Under the pieces are notes generated by a model. It saw only the letters and a program-made list of their open reading frames with translations, was not told the origin of the DNA and did not search any database. Source: Sulfurovum sp. (lineage in GTDB: Bacteria > Campylobacterota > Campylobacteria > Campylobacterales > Sulfurovaceae). Taken from it: 64,000 nucleotides of DNA. The position numbers and the translations under genes were made by a program. Shown one piece after another: positions 57,564 through 64,000 of this stretch; the first letter of the stretch is position 1; every line of letters begins with the position of its first letter. The stretch spans positions 1 through 64,000 of the forward strand of contig JAJPEU010000015.1 in the NCBI GenBank assembly GCA_021166685.1, read 5' to 3'.

Positions 57564-58195
57564 CGTAAACTAAACACCCTCTTCCCTTCTAAGATTAAAG
57601 AGCCGTCCTCACATAAAGTGGCGCCGGCAAGACTCTTTTTGCAGTTTTCAATATACGCAGAAAACTCTCTACTTCGTTCAAATTCTACCTGATACTCACT
57701 AAAAATATGCTTCCATTGAGGGAATTTGTCAAGTGCTTCAAGATACAATTTAAGTAGTTTTTCTGCTGAAACATCGCTCTTGAGCGCTCTAAAGCCGTAT
57801 TGATTATTTTTAAGATTGATACCAATGCCGCAAATCAAAATATTATTGACTTTTTGTGTGATTGTTCCGCCCACTTTATCTTGATCTAGATAAAAATCGT
57901 TAGGCCACTTGAGCCACACTTTTTCCCCCAAATCATTCAAAACTTTTTTCATAATAAAAGAAAAATAAATTGAAGCAGACGATAAAGCCAAATCCTTCGG
58001 AAGCGCATCAATAAACAAAGCTACAGAAGCAAAAAAATTACCTTCCCCCCCGCTCCAAGTATTTTCTCTGCTGCCTACTCCGGCATTTTGTTCTAAGGCA
58101 ATAACTGCTGCGGGAGCCTCAAGTGCACCTGATTTTATCTTTTCTAAAAGATATTTTTGTGTAGAAGGAAGGCTCTTAAATGAGTATATTTCCAA
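57560..58195 (-). CDS. birA: Biotin-[acetyl-CoA-carboxylase] ligase
   Basis: This 211-residue BPL/LplA-fold enzyme attaches biotin to carboxylase carrier protein. It has LPSTQKYLLEK (biotin-loop region), GVGSRENTWSGGEGNFFASVAL and LKWPNDFYLDQDKVGG. It lacks the N-terminal repressor HTH of E. coli BirA, so it should not act as a biotin-operon regulator. Confidence 0.9.
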   Translation of the reverse strand: MEIYSFKSLPSTQKYLLEKIKSGALEAPAAVIALEQNAGVGSRENTWSGGEGNFFASVALFIDALPKDLALSSASIYFSFIMKKVLNDLGEKVWLKWPNDFYLDQDKVGGTITQKVNNILICGIGINLKNNQYGFRALKSDVSAEKLLKLYLEALDKFPQWKHIFSEYQVEFERSREFSAYIENCKKSLAGATLCEDGSLILEGKRVFSLR

Positions 58196-59096
58196 CCTTT
58201 AACCCCCTCCCCACACAATAAGATTTTGCATCCATCGGTTTCTTGGAAACAGGTTGCAAAGTGATAAGCTTCAAAGAACCCTTTAGGCAACCTACCGTCA
58301 CACCGTCCTCTGCAATACGCATTATTTCACCCTCATGATGTTTTGAGTTGGATTCAATGATTTCAATCTCTAAAAGCTTTGTGCCCGATGCGGTAAAAAT
58401 GCCAGGCCACCCCTCAAAAGCCCTATATTTATTATACAGTTTTCTTGCATCATCAAATGCAACTTCTCCATCGCTCTTCTTTATCTTTTTACAATAGCTT
58501 GCATCTATTTTTATCTGTTTTTGGGGTGCAATCTTTTCAAAATTTCGAAGAATATCCAAAGTTAATTGGCATGCATCTTGACTCAGTTTAGTCAGAAGCG
58601 CGTGCAGTTTTATCCGGTCTGGGATTTTGAAATAATAATATCCCAAAATAGGTCCGCTATCCAAACCCTCCTCCATCAACATTGCCGTAACGCCTGTATA
58701 GGCATCCCCGTTCAGCAGTGACTGCTGCACCGGGCTTGCTCCCCTGTATTCAGGCAGCAATGAGGCATGGAGATTGATGCAAGGCGCAATGTCCAAAATG
58801 TCTTTTTGCAATAGCTGTCCGAATGCTGCCACAACAATCAAATCGGGGGTACTGGCCCTGATAGCCTCAACAACACCTTCGTCTGTTAATTTTTCTGGCT
58901 GCAGCACTCTAATATCGCAGGCTTGAGCCAATATTTTTACAGGCGGCGGCGTCAGTATCTTTTTGCGTCCTGCAGGTCTGTCGGGCTGAGTGATTACCAG
59001 ATTGACATCCATATCTTCTGCATCTATAAGAACTTGGAGTATCTCTTTGGCATAAAAAGGGGTTCCCATATAGACAATCTTTTTCTTACCTAACAA
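58176..59096 (-). CDS. fmt: Methionyl-tRNA formyltransferase
   Basis: This protein of 306 residues formylates initiator tRNA. It has [23 protein letters not shown] and the catalytic [16 protein letters not shown] (near 110). The best start is TTG 59096, eight bases after AAAGGAGG. That ribosome site lies within the end of proB, so the two genes overlap by 11 bases. ATG 59126 is an alternative but lies ahead of the ribosome site. Confidence 0.92.
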   Translation of the reverse strand: MLGKKKIVYMGTPFYAKEILQVLIDAEDMDVNLVITQPDRPAGRKKILTPPPVKILAQACDIRVLQPEKLTDEGVVEAIRASTPDLIVVAAFGQLLQKDILDIAPCINLHASLLPEYRGASPVQQSLLNGDAYTGVTAMLMEEGLDSGPILGYYYFKIPDRIKLHALLTKLSQDACQLTLDILRNFEKIAPQKQIKIDASYCKKIKKSDGEVAFDDARKLYNKYRAFEGWPGIFTASGTKLLEIEIIESNSKHHEGEIMRIAEDGVTVGCLKGSLKLITLQPVSKKPMDAKSYCVGRGLKVGNILI

Positions 59097-59847
59097 AAAG
59101 AGTGCCTCCTTTGTGTTGATTTTCAATCAGAAAATTCCTCACATCGCTTAGGTCAAAACCATTTGCTAAAAACATTTCTCTTTCATGTTTTAGCAAAAAG
59201 TCTGCTGCTTGCAGTTTCGTAACAATGCCTCCTGTGGCAAATGTATTGTTTGGAGTATGGTCGGCATGCAATTCCTCTTCCTGTATCTCATGAACAACCA
59301 AACGCTGCTTCGCATCTTCATACTTGTGAGGGTCTTTGTCATAATAGGCATCAATGTCTGAAAGTATGACTAAGAGTTTTGCATCAAAATAGTACGCTAC
59401 ATGCGCTGAAAGTCTATCATTATCACCAAAAACCAACTCTTCGATGCTTACCGTATCATTTTCGTTAATAATGGGAATTACTTTATTTTTCAAGAGCGTG
59501 TCGATGGCGGCTTTTGCATGTGCTATATGTCCCGGGTTTTCAAACACATCCGCGCTTAACAGCACCTGAGAACAAAGCATTCCAAATTTTGCGAATTTTT
59601 CCTGATACATCTTCAAGAGCAGGGGTTGTCCGATTGCGGCAAGCGCCTGTCTATTGGCAACAATACTTTTATCTAAAGGAAGTTGCGTATATCCTGCAGC
59701 AACAGCTCCCGAACTTACCAATATCGTCTCATACCCATTTTTTTCAAGATCGGCAATCAAGCTGACTAAACCAAGCAGTCTCTCTTTTGCCACAGCCCCA
59801 TTTTCAGTCAGAACATGGGATCCCACCTTAATAACAATACGCTTCAT
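59086..59847 (-). CDS. proB: Glutamate 5-kinase
   Basis: This 253-residue enzyme phosphorylates glutamate in proline synthesis. It has [25 protein letters not shown] and [11 protein letters not shown]. It lacks the C-terminal PUA domain present in E. coli ProB, as in other short forms. Its 3' end carries the fmt ribosome site. It is unlinked to proA/proC here. Confidence 0.93.
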   Translation of the reverse strand: MKRIVIKVGSHVLTENGAVAKERLLGLVSLIADLEKNGYETILVSSGAVAAGYTQLPLDKSIVANRQALAAIGQPLLLKMYQEKFAKFGMLCSQVLLSADVFENPGHIAHAKAAIDTLLKNKVIPIINENDTVSIEELVFGDNDRLSAHVAYYFDAKLLVILSDIDAYYDKDPHKYEDAKQRLVVHEIQEEELHADHTPNNTFATGGIVTKLQAADFLLKHEREMFLANGFDLSDVRNFLIENQHKGGTLFVR

Positions 59848-60960
59848 TTATGCCTCTTTTTCCTCAACTACATTTTTTACAAAATCGCCCAAGGCATAGC
59901 GCAGTGCCTCCGTATTTAAGTGTGCAACCGATGATATCGGAAGCACAAAAAAAGGTTCTTTTTGCGGTAACAAAACCCCGAATTCTTTTTTAAATCCATA
60001 ACTAAGAAAACCTGTGTCAGCTTTATATTGCTTTAAAGTGTCATTTGCTTGAAGACCTATATCTTGCAAAAAAGTTTCAATTAATCGATTGACTTCCTCT
60101 TGAGGAAGAGCATCTATTTTTGTGATGGCTATCGCATATTTTCGTTTTGATAATGTCTCGGAATAGCGCTCCAATTCAATCAAAAGTGTCTCATACTGGT
60201 ACTTCATTTCCCTATAGTTGGATACATCGATCATTATCAACAATGTTTTAGTTCTTTCTATATGTTTTAAAAACTCAAGTCCTAATCCTCTTCCGTCACT
60301 TGCACCCTCAATAATACCGGGAATATCTGCCATCATAAATGAATCATAGTCACCAATATGCACTACGCCCAGTTTAGGGGTCAAGGTGGTAAATTCATAG
60401 TTTGCTACTTCCGGCCTTGCATTGGATAGGGTGGAAATTAACGTTGATTTTCCTACATTAGGATACCCTACAAGTCCTACATCGGCAATAAGTTTCATCT
60501 CCAGCCTGACATGTTTTGTAATTCCGGGCAATCCTGACTGTGCATAGGTAGGCCTCTGGTTGCTGGCACTTTTAAAGTGCATATTTCCCAGCCCTCCTTT
60601 GCCCCCCTCAAGAAACAAAACCACTTCTCCCTCGTTTACAAGGTCCAAAAGTTCTTCGCCTGTCTCCATATCTATTACCTGTGTTCCGGGCGGAACAACA
60701 ATAGTCGTATCCTTTCCTTTTCGTCCGTAACATTTGCGTCCTTCTCCCGGACGGCCGTTTTCGGCCTTTATGACATTTCGGCCACGTAGCGAAGAGAGAG
60801 TATCGGTATTGTTGTCTACTTTAAAAAAAACAGATCCCCCTCGACCTCCGTCTCCTCCGTCAGGACCACCTTTGATCACAAATTTTTCTGTCCAAAATGA
60901 AACTGCTCCAGCTCCGCCTTTACCTGAACTTACTGTAAGTTCTACACTATCTACAAACAT
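59848..60960 (-). CDS. obg: Obg family GTPase
   Basis: This 370-residue GTPase has the Gly-rich Obg fold (about 1-158, [26 protein letters not shown]) and the G domain with [10 protein letters not shown] (near 166), and the Switch II-type DIPGIIEGA. It binds the large ribosomal subunit and helps assemble it. It comes directly before proB. Confidence 0.94.
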   Translation of the reverse strand: MFVDSVELTVSSGKGGAGAVSFWTEKFVIKGGPDGGDGGRGGSVFFKVDNNTDTLSSLRGRNVIKAENGRPGEGRKCYGRKGKDTTIVVPPGTQVIDMETGEELLDLVNEGEVVLFLEGGKGGLGNMHFKSASNQRPTYAQSGLPGITKHVRLEMKLIADVGLVGYPNVGKSTLISTLSNARPEVANYEFTTLTPKLGVVHIGDYDSFMMADIPGIIEGASDGRGLGLEFLKHIERTKTLLIMIDVSNYREMKYQYETLLIELERYSETLSKRKYAIAITKIDALPQEEVNRLIETFLQDIGLQANDTLKQYKADTGFLSYGFKKEFGVLLPQKEPFFVLPISSVAHLNTEALRYALGDFVKNVVEEKEA

Positions 60961-61021
60961 AAATTAAACCTTTGAAATTATAAGCGTCTCTCTTTTAAGG
61001 GAGGCCTAAATGAATTGCAAA

Positions 61022-61027
61022 ATTATA
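61022..61027 (-). promoter_or_regulatory. -10 box of the obg operon
   Basis: The minus strand reads AATTTGGATATAATTTTGC, about 60 bases before the obg ATG. It is back to back with the -10 box of the lipoprotein gene. Confidence 0.55.
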
Positions 61028-61049
61028 TCCAAATTAGAAAAATTATCGC

Positions 61050-61055
61050 TATAAT
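61050..61055 (+). promoter_or_regulatory. -10 box of the small lipoprotein gene
   Basis: TATAAT lies 31 bases before the ATG at 61087, divergent from the obg promoter. Confidence 0.5.
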
Positions 61056-61086
61056 TTTATATGAAAGAGTGGAAAATGGGGCTTTT

Positions 61087-61362
61087 ATGTCAAACACAAA
61101 ATTAAAGCTGTTGTTATTGTCAAGCTTTTTATCTGCATTGTTCGTTGGTTGTACACCCGCAAAAACACCTCAGAGCCAAGGAGGATATTATCACAACGGT
61201 ATTTATTTCGGTAAAAATTTGAGCAAAAGTTTTCAACATGGTATTCAGGATGGATGCACTACTGCTCGAGGCGATTATCAAAAATCACATACTCTTTTTA
61301 ACACAGACAAATCGTATCATGATGGATGGTTTTTGGGTCGGAATAAATGCCGATTGGATTAA
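61087..61362 (+). CDS. Small lipoprotein of unknown function
   Basis: This 91-residue protein has a lipoprotein signal (SALFVGCTP, Cys at about 20) and a short mature part with two Cys and several Gly/Tyr/His (GGYYHNGIYFGK, SYHDGWFLGRNKC). It is a rightward insertion between two leftward housekeeping genes. The paired G-x2-x-G/Y-rich segments suggest a small repeat. I do not recognise it. GGGG is upstream of ATG 61087. Confidence 0.65.
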   Translation: MSNTKLKLLLLSSFLSALFVGCTPAKTPQSQGGYYHNGIYFGKNLSKSFQHGIQDGCTTARGDYQKSHTLFNTDKSYHDGWFLGRNKCRLD

Positions 61363-61377
61363 ACAATCGAAGAAAAC

Positions 61378-61405
61378 AAAAAGCTCGGCCACAACCGAAC
61401 TTTTT
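61378..61405. terminator. Bidirectional terminator between the lipoprotein gene and rpmA
   Basis: AAAAAGCTCGG (61378-61388) pairs with CCGAACTTTTT (61395-61405) with one mismatch and a six-base loop. The A and T tracts on the two sides allow it to act for both convergent genes. Confidence 0.75.
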
Positions 61406-61408
61406 AAA

Positions 61409-61663
61409 TTAAGCAGGAACTACTGAAACTTTTTTTCGTGTAGCTGTTTTGTTTTCAAATTTTACCACACCTTCAATAAGTGCAAAAATAGTATGATCTT
61501 TACCCATGCCTACACCGTTGCCTGGATGTACTTTTGTTCCTCTTTGTCTGATGATGATGTTGCCGGGAATCACTGCTTCACCACCAAATTTTTTTACGCC
61601 TAAACGACGTCCAGCTGAATCACGGTTGTTCTGGGTTGACCCCTGACCTTTCTTATGTGCCAT
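61409..61663 (-). CDS. rpmA: 50S ribosomal protein L27
   Basis: This 84-residue protein is recognised from [22 protein letters not shown] and [13 protein letters not shown]. It sits near the peptidyl-transferase centre. It is encoded nine bases after rplU. Confidence 0.96.
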   Translation of the reverse strand: MAHKKGQGSTQNNRDSAGRRLGVKKFGGEAVIPGNIIIRQRGTKVHPGNGVGMGKDHTIFALIEGVVKFENKTATRKKVSVVPA

Positions 61664-61672
61664 CTTTACTCC

Positions 61673-61978
61673 TTATGCGATTTTAGTTATTCTTACTCTA
61701 GTGAAGTCTCTTCTGAAACCTCTTTTTAGCTTAGAATCTTTTCTTCTTCTTTTTTTGTAAATGATCACTTTTTTATCTCTGCCTTCATTGATCACTTCAC
61801 CTTTAACTACGGCACCTTCTACAAAAGGAGTACCGACAGTTAATTCACCGTTGTCAAGTGCTAGAACTTCTTTGAATTCTACCGCACTCTTTGGCTCAAG
61901 ATTCATATTGTCAAAGCAGACGATATCGCCCTCTTTAACTTTGAATTGTTGGCCACTTGCTTTAATGATTGCGTACAT
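61673..61978 (-). CDS. rplU: 50S ribosomal protein L21
   Basis: This 101-residue protein is recognised from [17 protein letters not shown] and [28 protein letters not shown] near the end. It is transcribed with rpmA from the promoter at 62019-62024. Confidence 0.96.
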   Translation of the reverse strand: MYAIIKASGQQFKVKEGDIVCFDNMNLEPKSAVEFKEVLALDNGELTVGTPFVEGAVVKGEVINEGRDKKVIIYKKRRRKDSKLKRGFRRDFTRVRITKIA

Positions 61979-62018
61979 TGCAAACCCTTTACTGTCTATA
62001 ATTTTTAAAAAGTTCGTG

Positions 62019-62024
62019 ATTATA
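62019..62024 (-). promoter_or_regulatory. -10 box of rplU-rpmA
   Basis: TATAAT on the minus strand lies about 41 bases before the rplU ATG, giving a leader of about 35 bases. The region has no room for a long leader-binding element. Confidence 0.5.
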
Positions 62025-62079
62025 CCTAAAGTTGTTTTAATGTTTTTTTAAACTAAAACCTATTTGTTCGCTTTTGCTG

Positions 62080-62469
62080 TCAATAGTTATAATCTTGGGC
62101 TGCAACCGCAATGCATTCTATTTCTATCAATGCATTTTTGGGCAGCATTTTGACTGCCACAGTACTTCTTGCAGGTTTATGGGTACCGAAATAATGGGCA
62201 TAAATTTTATTCACTTTGTCAAAATCATTCATGTCAACCAAAAAAATAGTGGTTTTAACCACATCGCTAAAACGTACGCCTGCCTCCTCAAGAACATAAA
62301 AGAGATTTTTCATTACTTGATGCGTCTGATTTTCTACATCATCCCCTGCCATCACTCCTTTTTCTGTGAGTGCTATTTGTCCCGACGTATAGATAAAGCC
62401 ATTGATTTCTATAGCCTGCGAATATGGTCCTATCGCCTCCGGTGCTTCTTTGGTTGCAATAAATTTCAT
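62080..62469 (-). CDS. ridA: RidA family enamine/imine deaminase
   Basis: This 129-residue protein has ATKEAPEAIGPYSQAIEINGFIYTSGQ at the N-terminus and the family end with an Arg-rich catalytic pocket (THKPARSTVAVKMLPKNALIEIE). RidA removes reactive 2-aminoacrylate-type intermediates. It has a strong AAGGAGAAAAC ribosome site. It lies 100 bases from rplU and is probably transcribed with the upstream lipoprotein gene. Confidence 0.93.
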   Translation of the reverse strand: MKFIATKEAPEAIGPYSQAIEINGFIYTSGQIALTEKGVMAGDDVENQTHQVMKNLFYVLEEAGVRFSDVVKTTIFLVDMNDFDKVNKIYAHYFGTHKPARSTVAVKMLPKNALIEIECIAVAAQDYNY

Positions 62470-62489
62470 TGTTTTCTCCTTATTATTAA

Positions 62490-62825
62490 TTAATTGCTTT
62501 CATAAAAAATATAATTTGTAGAATAGTCAGAAAATTCAAAATAGACTTTTTTTTCACCGTTATCTACTGTGCCGTTGAAATTTTTATCATCATAACCATA
62601 ACCATAACGATAAGACCTTGTCTGACTGTCTTTTGTGCCCTGTGCCGTTGAAAGTTTATCAATCTTAACAAACTTGTGGACCAGTTTATCTCCCGCATAT
62701 ACATCAAGAACACCGTTGGTTCCTGTCCAATTTTGCAAAGACCGGCTCATCGAATTTTGCGTTTCTTGAGTGCAACCTGCAAAAAATAAAATTACACATG
62801 AAAAAAACATTAATTTTAATTTCAT
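62490..62825 (-). CDS. Small lipoprotein of unknown function
   Basis: This protein of 111 residues has a lipoprotein signal (ILFFAGCTQE, Cys at about 18) and a beta-rich mature part with DGKYGYG-type segments (SYRYGYGYDDKNFNG, VYFEFSDYSTNYIFYES). I do not recognise it. The start is ATG 62825, five bases after GGAG. It sits between ridA and the ThiF-family gene. Confidence 0.65.
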   Translation of the reverse strand: MKLKLMFFSCVILFFAGCTQETQNSMSRSLQNWTGTNGVLDVYAGDKLVHKFVKIDKLSTAQGTKDSQTRSYRYGYGYDDKNFNGTVDNGEKKVYFEFSDYSTNYIFYESN

Positions 62826-62849
62826 ACCCACTCCTCTTTTTTTATTATT

Positions 62850-63533
62850 TTAGCACTTTTGGGCTTTTGGCATTCCAAATTTCTGAGTGATTAATTCACC
62901 CTCCTGGTTAAAATAAAGATAATACAGTTTATCTTTAGCCACAGAAAGTCCGGCTAGATATCTTAACGCCAAATTGGCTTGAAGTGAGCCAATATGCATA
63001 ACAATGGGCGCTGCTATGCCTCCCGGTTTATGATCTGAAATATTAAAGACTTGAAAATTTGCTTCTTCGAAAAAGCAGACTTGCCCATTAAATTCTTCTA
63101 CACTGGCGTAAATCCATGGCGTTTTTGTCTGCTTGGCATATTTATCTATCTCTCCCCTTACAGGAAGATTGTCTGTTGCATCAAGAATAAGATCATATCT
63201 GTTTTCCAATCTGCCAAATGCTTCAAAATCCATATCAAATCCCGCTACTTTAACAAAAGGATTTTTGTTTTCAATAAGCTGTGCTGCTGTTTTAGCTTTA
63301 TTTTTACCTTGATCGGCTAAAGTAAATGCAATTTGTCTATGAAGATTGTGTAACGATACTGTGTCAAAATCTACCATGTGTATCTCGCCAATCCCCGATG
63401 TACCCAATGCAAGAGCCAAAGTGCTTCCAAGACCGCCACTGCCTATAATGGCTATCTTTTTTTTCTCTAAAGATTTCTGTGTAGCTTTACCCCACAACTG
63501 TATCTGTCTATTAAAGTACGCTTCGGATGTCAC
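62850..63533 (-). CDS. ThiF/MoeB/HesA-family ATP-dependent adenylyltransferase
   Basis: This 227-residue protein has the nucleotide-binding IIGSGGLGSTLALAL (near 30), MVDFDTVSLHNLHRQ and DATDNLP. The family activates the C-terminal Gly of small sulfur carriers or other substrates. The CxxC zinc motifs of MoeB and ThiF are absent. The start is GTG 63533, seven bases after GGAG, inside the end of the upstream hydrolase-family gene. The true substrate is unknown. Confidence 0.82.
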   Translation of the reverse strand: MTSEAYFNRQIQLWGKATQKSLEKKKIAIIGSGGLGSTLALALGTSGIGEIHMVDFDTVSLHNLHRQIAFTLADQGKNKAKTAAQLIENKNPFVKVAGFDMDFEAFGRLENRYDLILDATDNLPVRGEIDKYAKQTKTPWIYASVEEFNGQVCFFEEANFQVFNISDHKPGGIAAPIVMHIGSLQANLALRYLAGLSVAKDKLYYLYFNQEGELITQKFGMPKAQKC

Positions 63534-63534
63534 C

Positions 63535-64000
63535 TCAAAGCTCCTTTCTTAATTTCAATTCCCGCTCAAACCCCCAAGATTTACGATGTTCTGTAATTTC
63601 AGCCTTATCGATCGCTTCGATAAGCATTGATTCTTTATCTTCAAGCATCATTACCACTTCGCCCTCCGGATTAACAAGCATTGTGTCGCCATAAAACCTC
63701 CACTTAACCTCATTGTCACTGTATTCGCCCAAGCGATTAGCGCGCAAAATAAAACATCCGTGCAAAAAGGCCTTTGTTTTAATAATTTCACGCCAACGAT
63801 TATGCGAACCAAACGTTGAAGCTGTAGGCAAAAGCACAATATCAATCTTCTTTTGGGTAACTTTTTCCCAGAAAGGATCAAAATGCAGTTCAAATCCTGC
63901 CATTACCATCACCCTGAAACCATTGATTGTAAAAATCATAGGATCTTTGAGCGGCGCTATAGGGTTGGCAAAAAATTTCTTTTCATTCCAATGCGCATAC
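63535..64000 (-). CDS. Carbon-nitrogen hydrolase (nitrilase) family protein, C-terminal part, Cys nucleophile missing
   Basis: The frame is open to the right edge, so only the C-terminal 155 or so residues are seen. The segment VMVMAGFELHFDPFW occupies the place of the family's I-C-x-D-x-x-F-P-E nucleophile motif, and reads A-G-F-E instead of C-Y-D. LLPTASTFGSHNRWREIIKTKAFLHGCFILRANR and GDTMLVNPEGEV follow as in nitrilases. The residue equivalent to the catalytic Cys appears to be Gly. It shares an operon with the ThiF-family gene. Confidence 0.72.
   Translation of the reverse strand, partial: YAHWNEKKFFANPIAPLKDPMIFTINGFRVMVMAGFELHFDPFWEKVTQKKIDIVLLPTASTFGSHNRWREIIKTKAFLHGCFILRANRLGEYSDNEVKWRFYGDTMLVNPEGEVVMMLEDKESMLIEAIDKAEITEHRKSWGFERELKLRKEL

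Noticed and set aside
55801-57600. Replication origin next to parA/parB
   Set aside because: No dnaA gene, DnaA-box cluster or parS site is visible near the par genes, and in Campylobacterota parAB often lies away from the origin.

Overview
This window looks like the chromosome of a Campylobacterota (epsilonproteobacterial) bacterium of the Sulfurovum/Sulfurimonas kind. The assignment rests on gene content and order: rplU-rpmA-obg-proB-fmt-birA-parA-parB followed by an F1Fo operon with paired b'/b subunits (no atpB or atpE here), running straight into tolQ-tolR-tolA-tolB-pal-cpoB. A long RpoD with an acidic insert, a long TrmB and a moderately AT-rich composition fit. No search could be run, so the genus is an inference.

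Region 1 (1-4960) is the end of a mobile island. It holds the 5' end of an IS256-family transposase whose terminal repeat lies inside the 3' end of a recombinase-like gene, a small HTH protein overlapping that gene, a 620-bp non-coding stretch with repeated short motifs, a GIY-YIG nuclease-like protein, an ArdA antirestriction protein, and an intact tyrosine recombinase next to the chromosomal yqeY gene. Region 2 (4961-18709) is housekeeping: trpC, a TPR/YkgJ/TrmN6-like operon, the bpt aminoacyltransferase, and a long leftward operon (CCA-adding-type enzyme, AmmA, patatin, purU, trmL, a 49-residue membrane protein, glyS, an FAD oxidoreductase), then leuD-leuB.

Region 3 (18710-27300) has rpoD, a CinA-like protein, an MFS transporter and ppa rightward. 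Leftward is a two-gene unit: a 624-residue secreted propeller-like protein ending in a Gly5-Cys/transmembrane/Arg-Arg tail, and a 144-residue glutamic intramembrane protease. I read this pair as a JDVT-CTERM/MrtJ-like protein-sorting system, the most unusual system in the window. Region 4 (26096-40747) is leftward: pyrH-rpoZ-spoT-tyrS-flavin oxidoreductase-amiC, and fabD-mtnN-ttcA-like-rluD-FN3 lipoprotein-trmB-ftsE-ftsX-envC-like.

Region 5 (40748-45490) carries a cytochrome c made by a recent in-frame tandem duplication, tRNA-Pro(GGG), a SlyD-like chaperone, proA and proC, and an L,D-transpeptidase. Region 6 (45490-64000) is the leftward tol-pal/atp/par/obg/ribosomal block, then ridA, a small lipoprotein, a ThiF-family protein and a carbon-nitrogen hydrolase-family protein that lacks the usual Cys nucleophile and runs off the end.

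Four leftward or rightward promoters share the string TTTGGATATAAT or TTTTGGATATAAT, and bpt appears to be transcribed without a leader.
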